A stretch of 64,000 bases of DNA from the NCBI GenBank assembly GCA_963969595.1, contig OZ018408.1, positions 8,987,823-9,051,822 of the forward strand, read 5' to 3'. Shown piece by piece: positions 63,291 through 64,000 of the stretch. Each line of letters opens with the position of its first letter. Position 1 is the stretch's first letter. The DNA is from Neckera pumila. Lineage: Eukaryota; Streptophyta; Bryopsida; Hypnales; Neckeraceae. The translations under genes and the position numbers were made by a program. The notes under the pieces are model-generated. The model was not told the DNA's origin and did no database searches. It saw nothing but the letters and a program-made list of their open reading frames with translations.

Positions 63291-63730
63291 AGTAGGGGTA
63301 GTCACACCTTCACTGCACCAAAATTTGCAGAAGAATGAAAAAAACGAAGAGCCAATGGGGAGCCTGAATTCATGAATTAGGTGTGACCCCTTTTGGTGTG
63401 TCGAGCATGGAGAATAGAAAACCCACGAATGTTTTTAATTGGGCGATTATATCGATAGCCTCCCAGATGAGATTGGTAGCCTCTGATGTGAAATCAATTG
63501 CCTCCGGAGTGAAAGCAACAGCCTCCGGGGTGAAACTTTGGAGCTTGCGATAACAAAATTTGCTCGCTAAAGTCTCGCGACGGCCATTATTCACTTCCGC
63601 AGGAGAATAATGTGCGTCGCGAAGCTTTCACAGAAAAAGCTCAACAGAGAGATGATGGGAAGCTAATCGGGAGCCGACACATCCCCATCCGCACAAAAAA
63701 TTTCGTGGAGAAGGTGTGACTATCCCTAGT
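63291..63730. mobile_element. TIR element enclosing a 21-bp minisatellite
   Basis: Left AGTAGGGGTAGTCACACCTT and right (reverse complement) ACTAGGGATAGTCACACCTT form inverted repeats that continue weakly for about 40 bp. Inside lies a 4 x 21-bp repeat and a 74-codon minus-strand frame that I do not recognise and consider incidental. Confidence 0.55.
63459..63542. repeat. 21-bp minisatellite, four units
   Basis: Four consecutive 21-base units each beginning GCCTC(C/T) and mostly continuing with G..GTGAAA. On the minus strand this reads as a degenerate 7-residue repeat of the F-T-P-E-A type. Confidence 0.75.
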
Positions 63731-64000
63731 GAAAGTCTCTCCAAGGCATCTAGACTGAAGCATAATACCTTCCTACCACGGGAAGGACCACTGTGTGGTT
63801 ATCACAATGTTATAAACAATGTTATCTCTGATGGATTCCTGACTCGTGGACGTTCTCCCTTACCAGAAATTGGAATATGCCGTTCGAACCCATAGGATCC
63901 GATCCTTTGATTCTTGTTGTGACCGGTGTGTACGTTGCAACAATGATTCATCGATGGGGGAGCCCTAAGGACTAAATCATAGATTAATCTCCTCGAATTG

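Noticed and set aside
63880..63925. GTTCGAACC-like word as a tRNA T-arm
   Set aside because: No acceptor, D or anticodon arms fit around it.

Overview
This is nuclear DNA of a land plant. The two gene types I recognise are a plant-specific ASG1-type protein with a TRF2/HOY1 PH-like domain, present twice, and a plant PNISR-like arginine/serine-rich splicing protein. All have GT-AG introns. The genes sit as GC-richer islands in very AT-rich, gene-poor DNA packed with decayed transposons. Several residues in the conserved part of the ASG1 proteins differ from the flowering-plant form I remember, which leans towards a non-seed plant, but I cannot name the species. No rRNA gene, complete tRNA gene, CRISPR array, prokaryotic operon or LTR retrotransposon is visible.

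Layout. 1-25.5 kb is a gene desert. It holds a MULE-like MITE with a perfect 9-bp target duplication (2.48 kb), a Stowaway-like MITE (9.4 kb), a related set of small TIR elements (19.8 and 21.1 kb, plus 31.8 and 52.1 kb), an internally deleted LINE (22.2-24.6 kb), a tRNA-like fold (17.8 kb) and several elements bounded by TTAA followed by CCYTNAA-like termini. 25.57-30.76 kb is the first arm of an inverted duplication and carries ASG1 copy A on the minus strand (6 coding exons, 647 aa). 30.8-39.2 kb is again transposon-rich, with hairpins and a long (AAAC)n tract. 39.64-48.19 kb is the PNISR-like gene on the plus strand (12 coding exons, about 1148 aa). 48.97-55.70 kb reads as one 6.7-kb TTAA-flanked element with long terminal inverted repeats and nested insertions. 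56.15-62.02 kb is the second arm with ASG1 copy B on the plus strand (652 aa). 62.0-64.0 kb is AT-rich and holds one more TIR element.

The two ASG1 genes are intact and face away from each other in the inverted arrangement (A reads left, B reads right), about 25 kb apart with the PNISR-like gene between. Their divergence is mosaic. Promoters and exon 1 differ clearly, while introns 3-4, exons 4-5 and the start of intron 5 look identical, which suggests recent gene conversion. The least expected element group is the TTAA/CCYTNAA-terminated one: its ends look like those of piggyBac-type elements, a superfamily not normally expected in flowering plants. The evidence is only termini and target motif; no transposase is present in the window.
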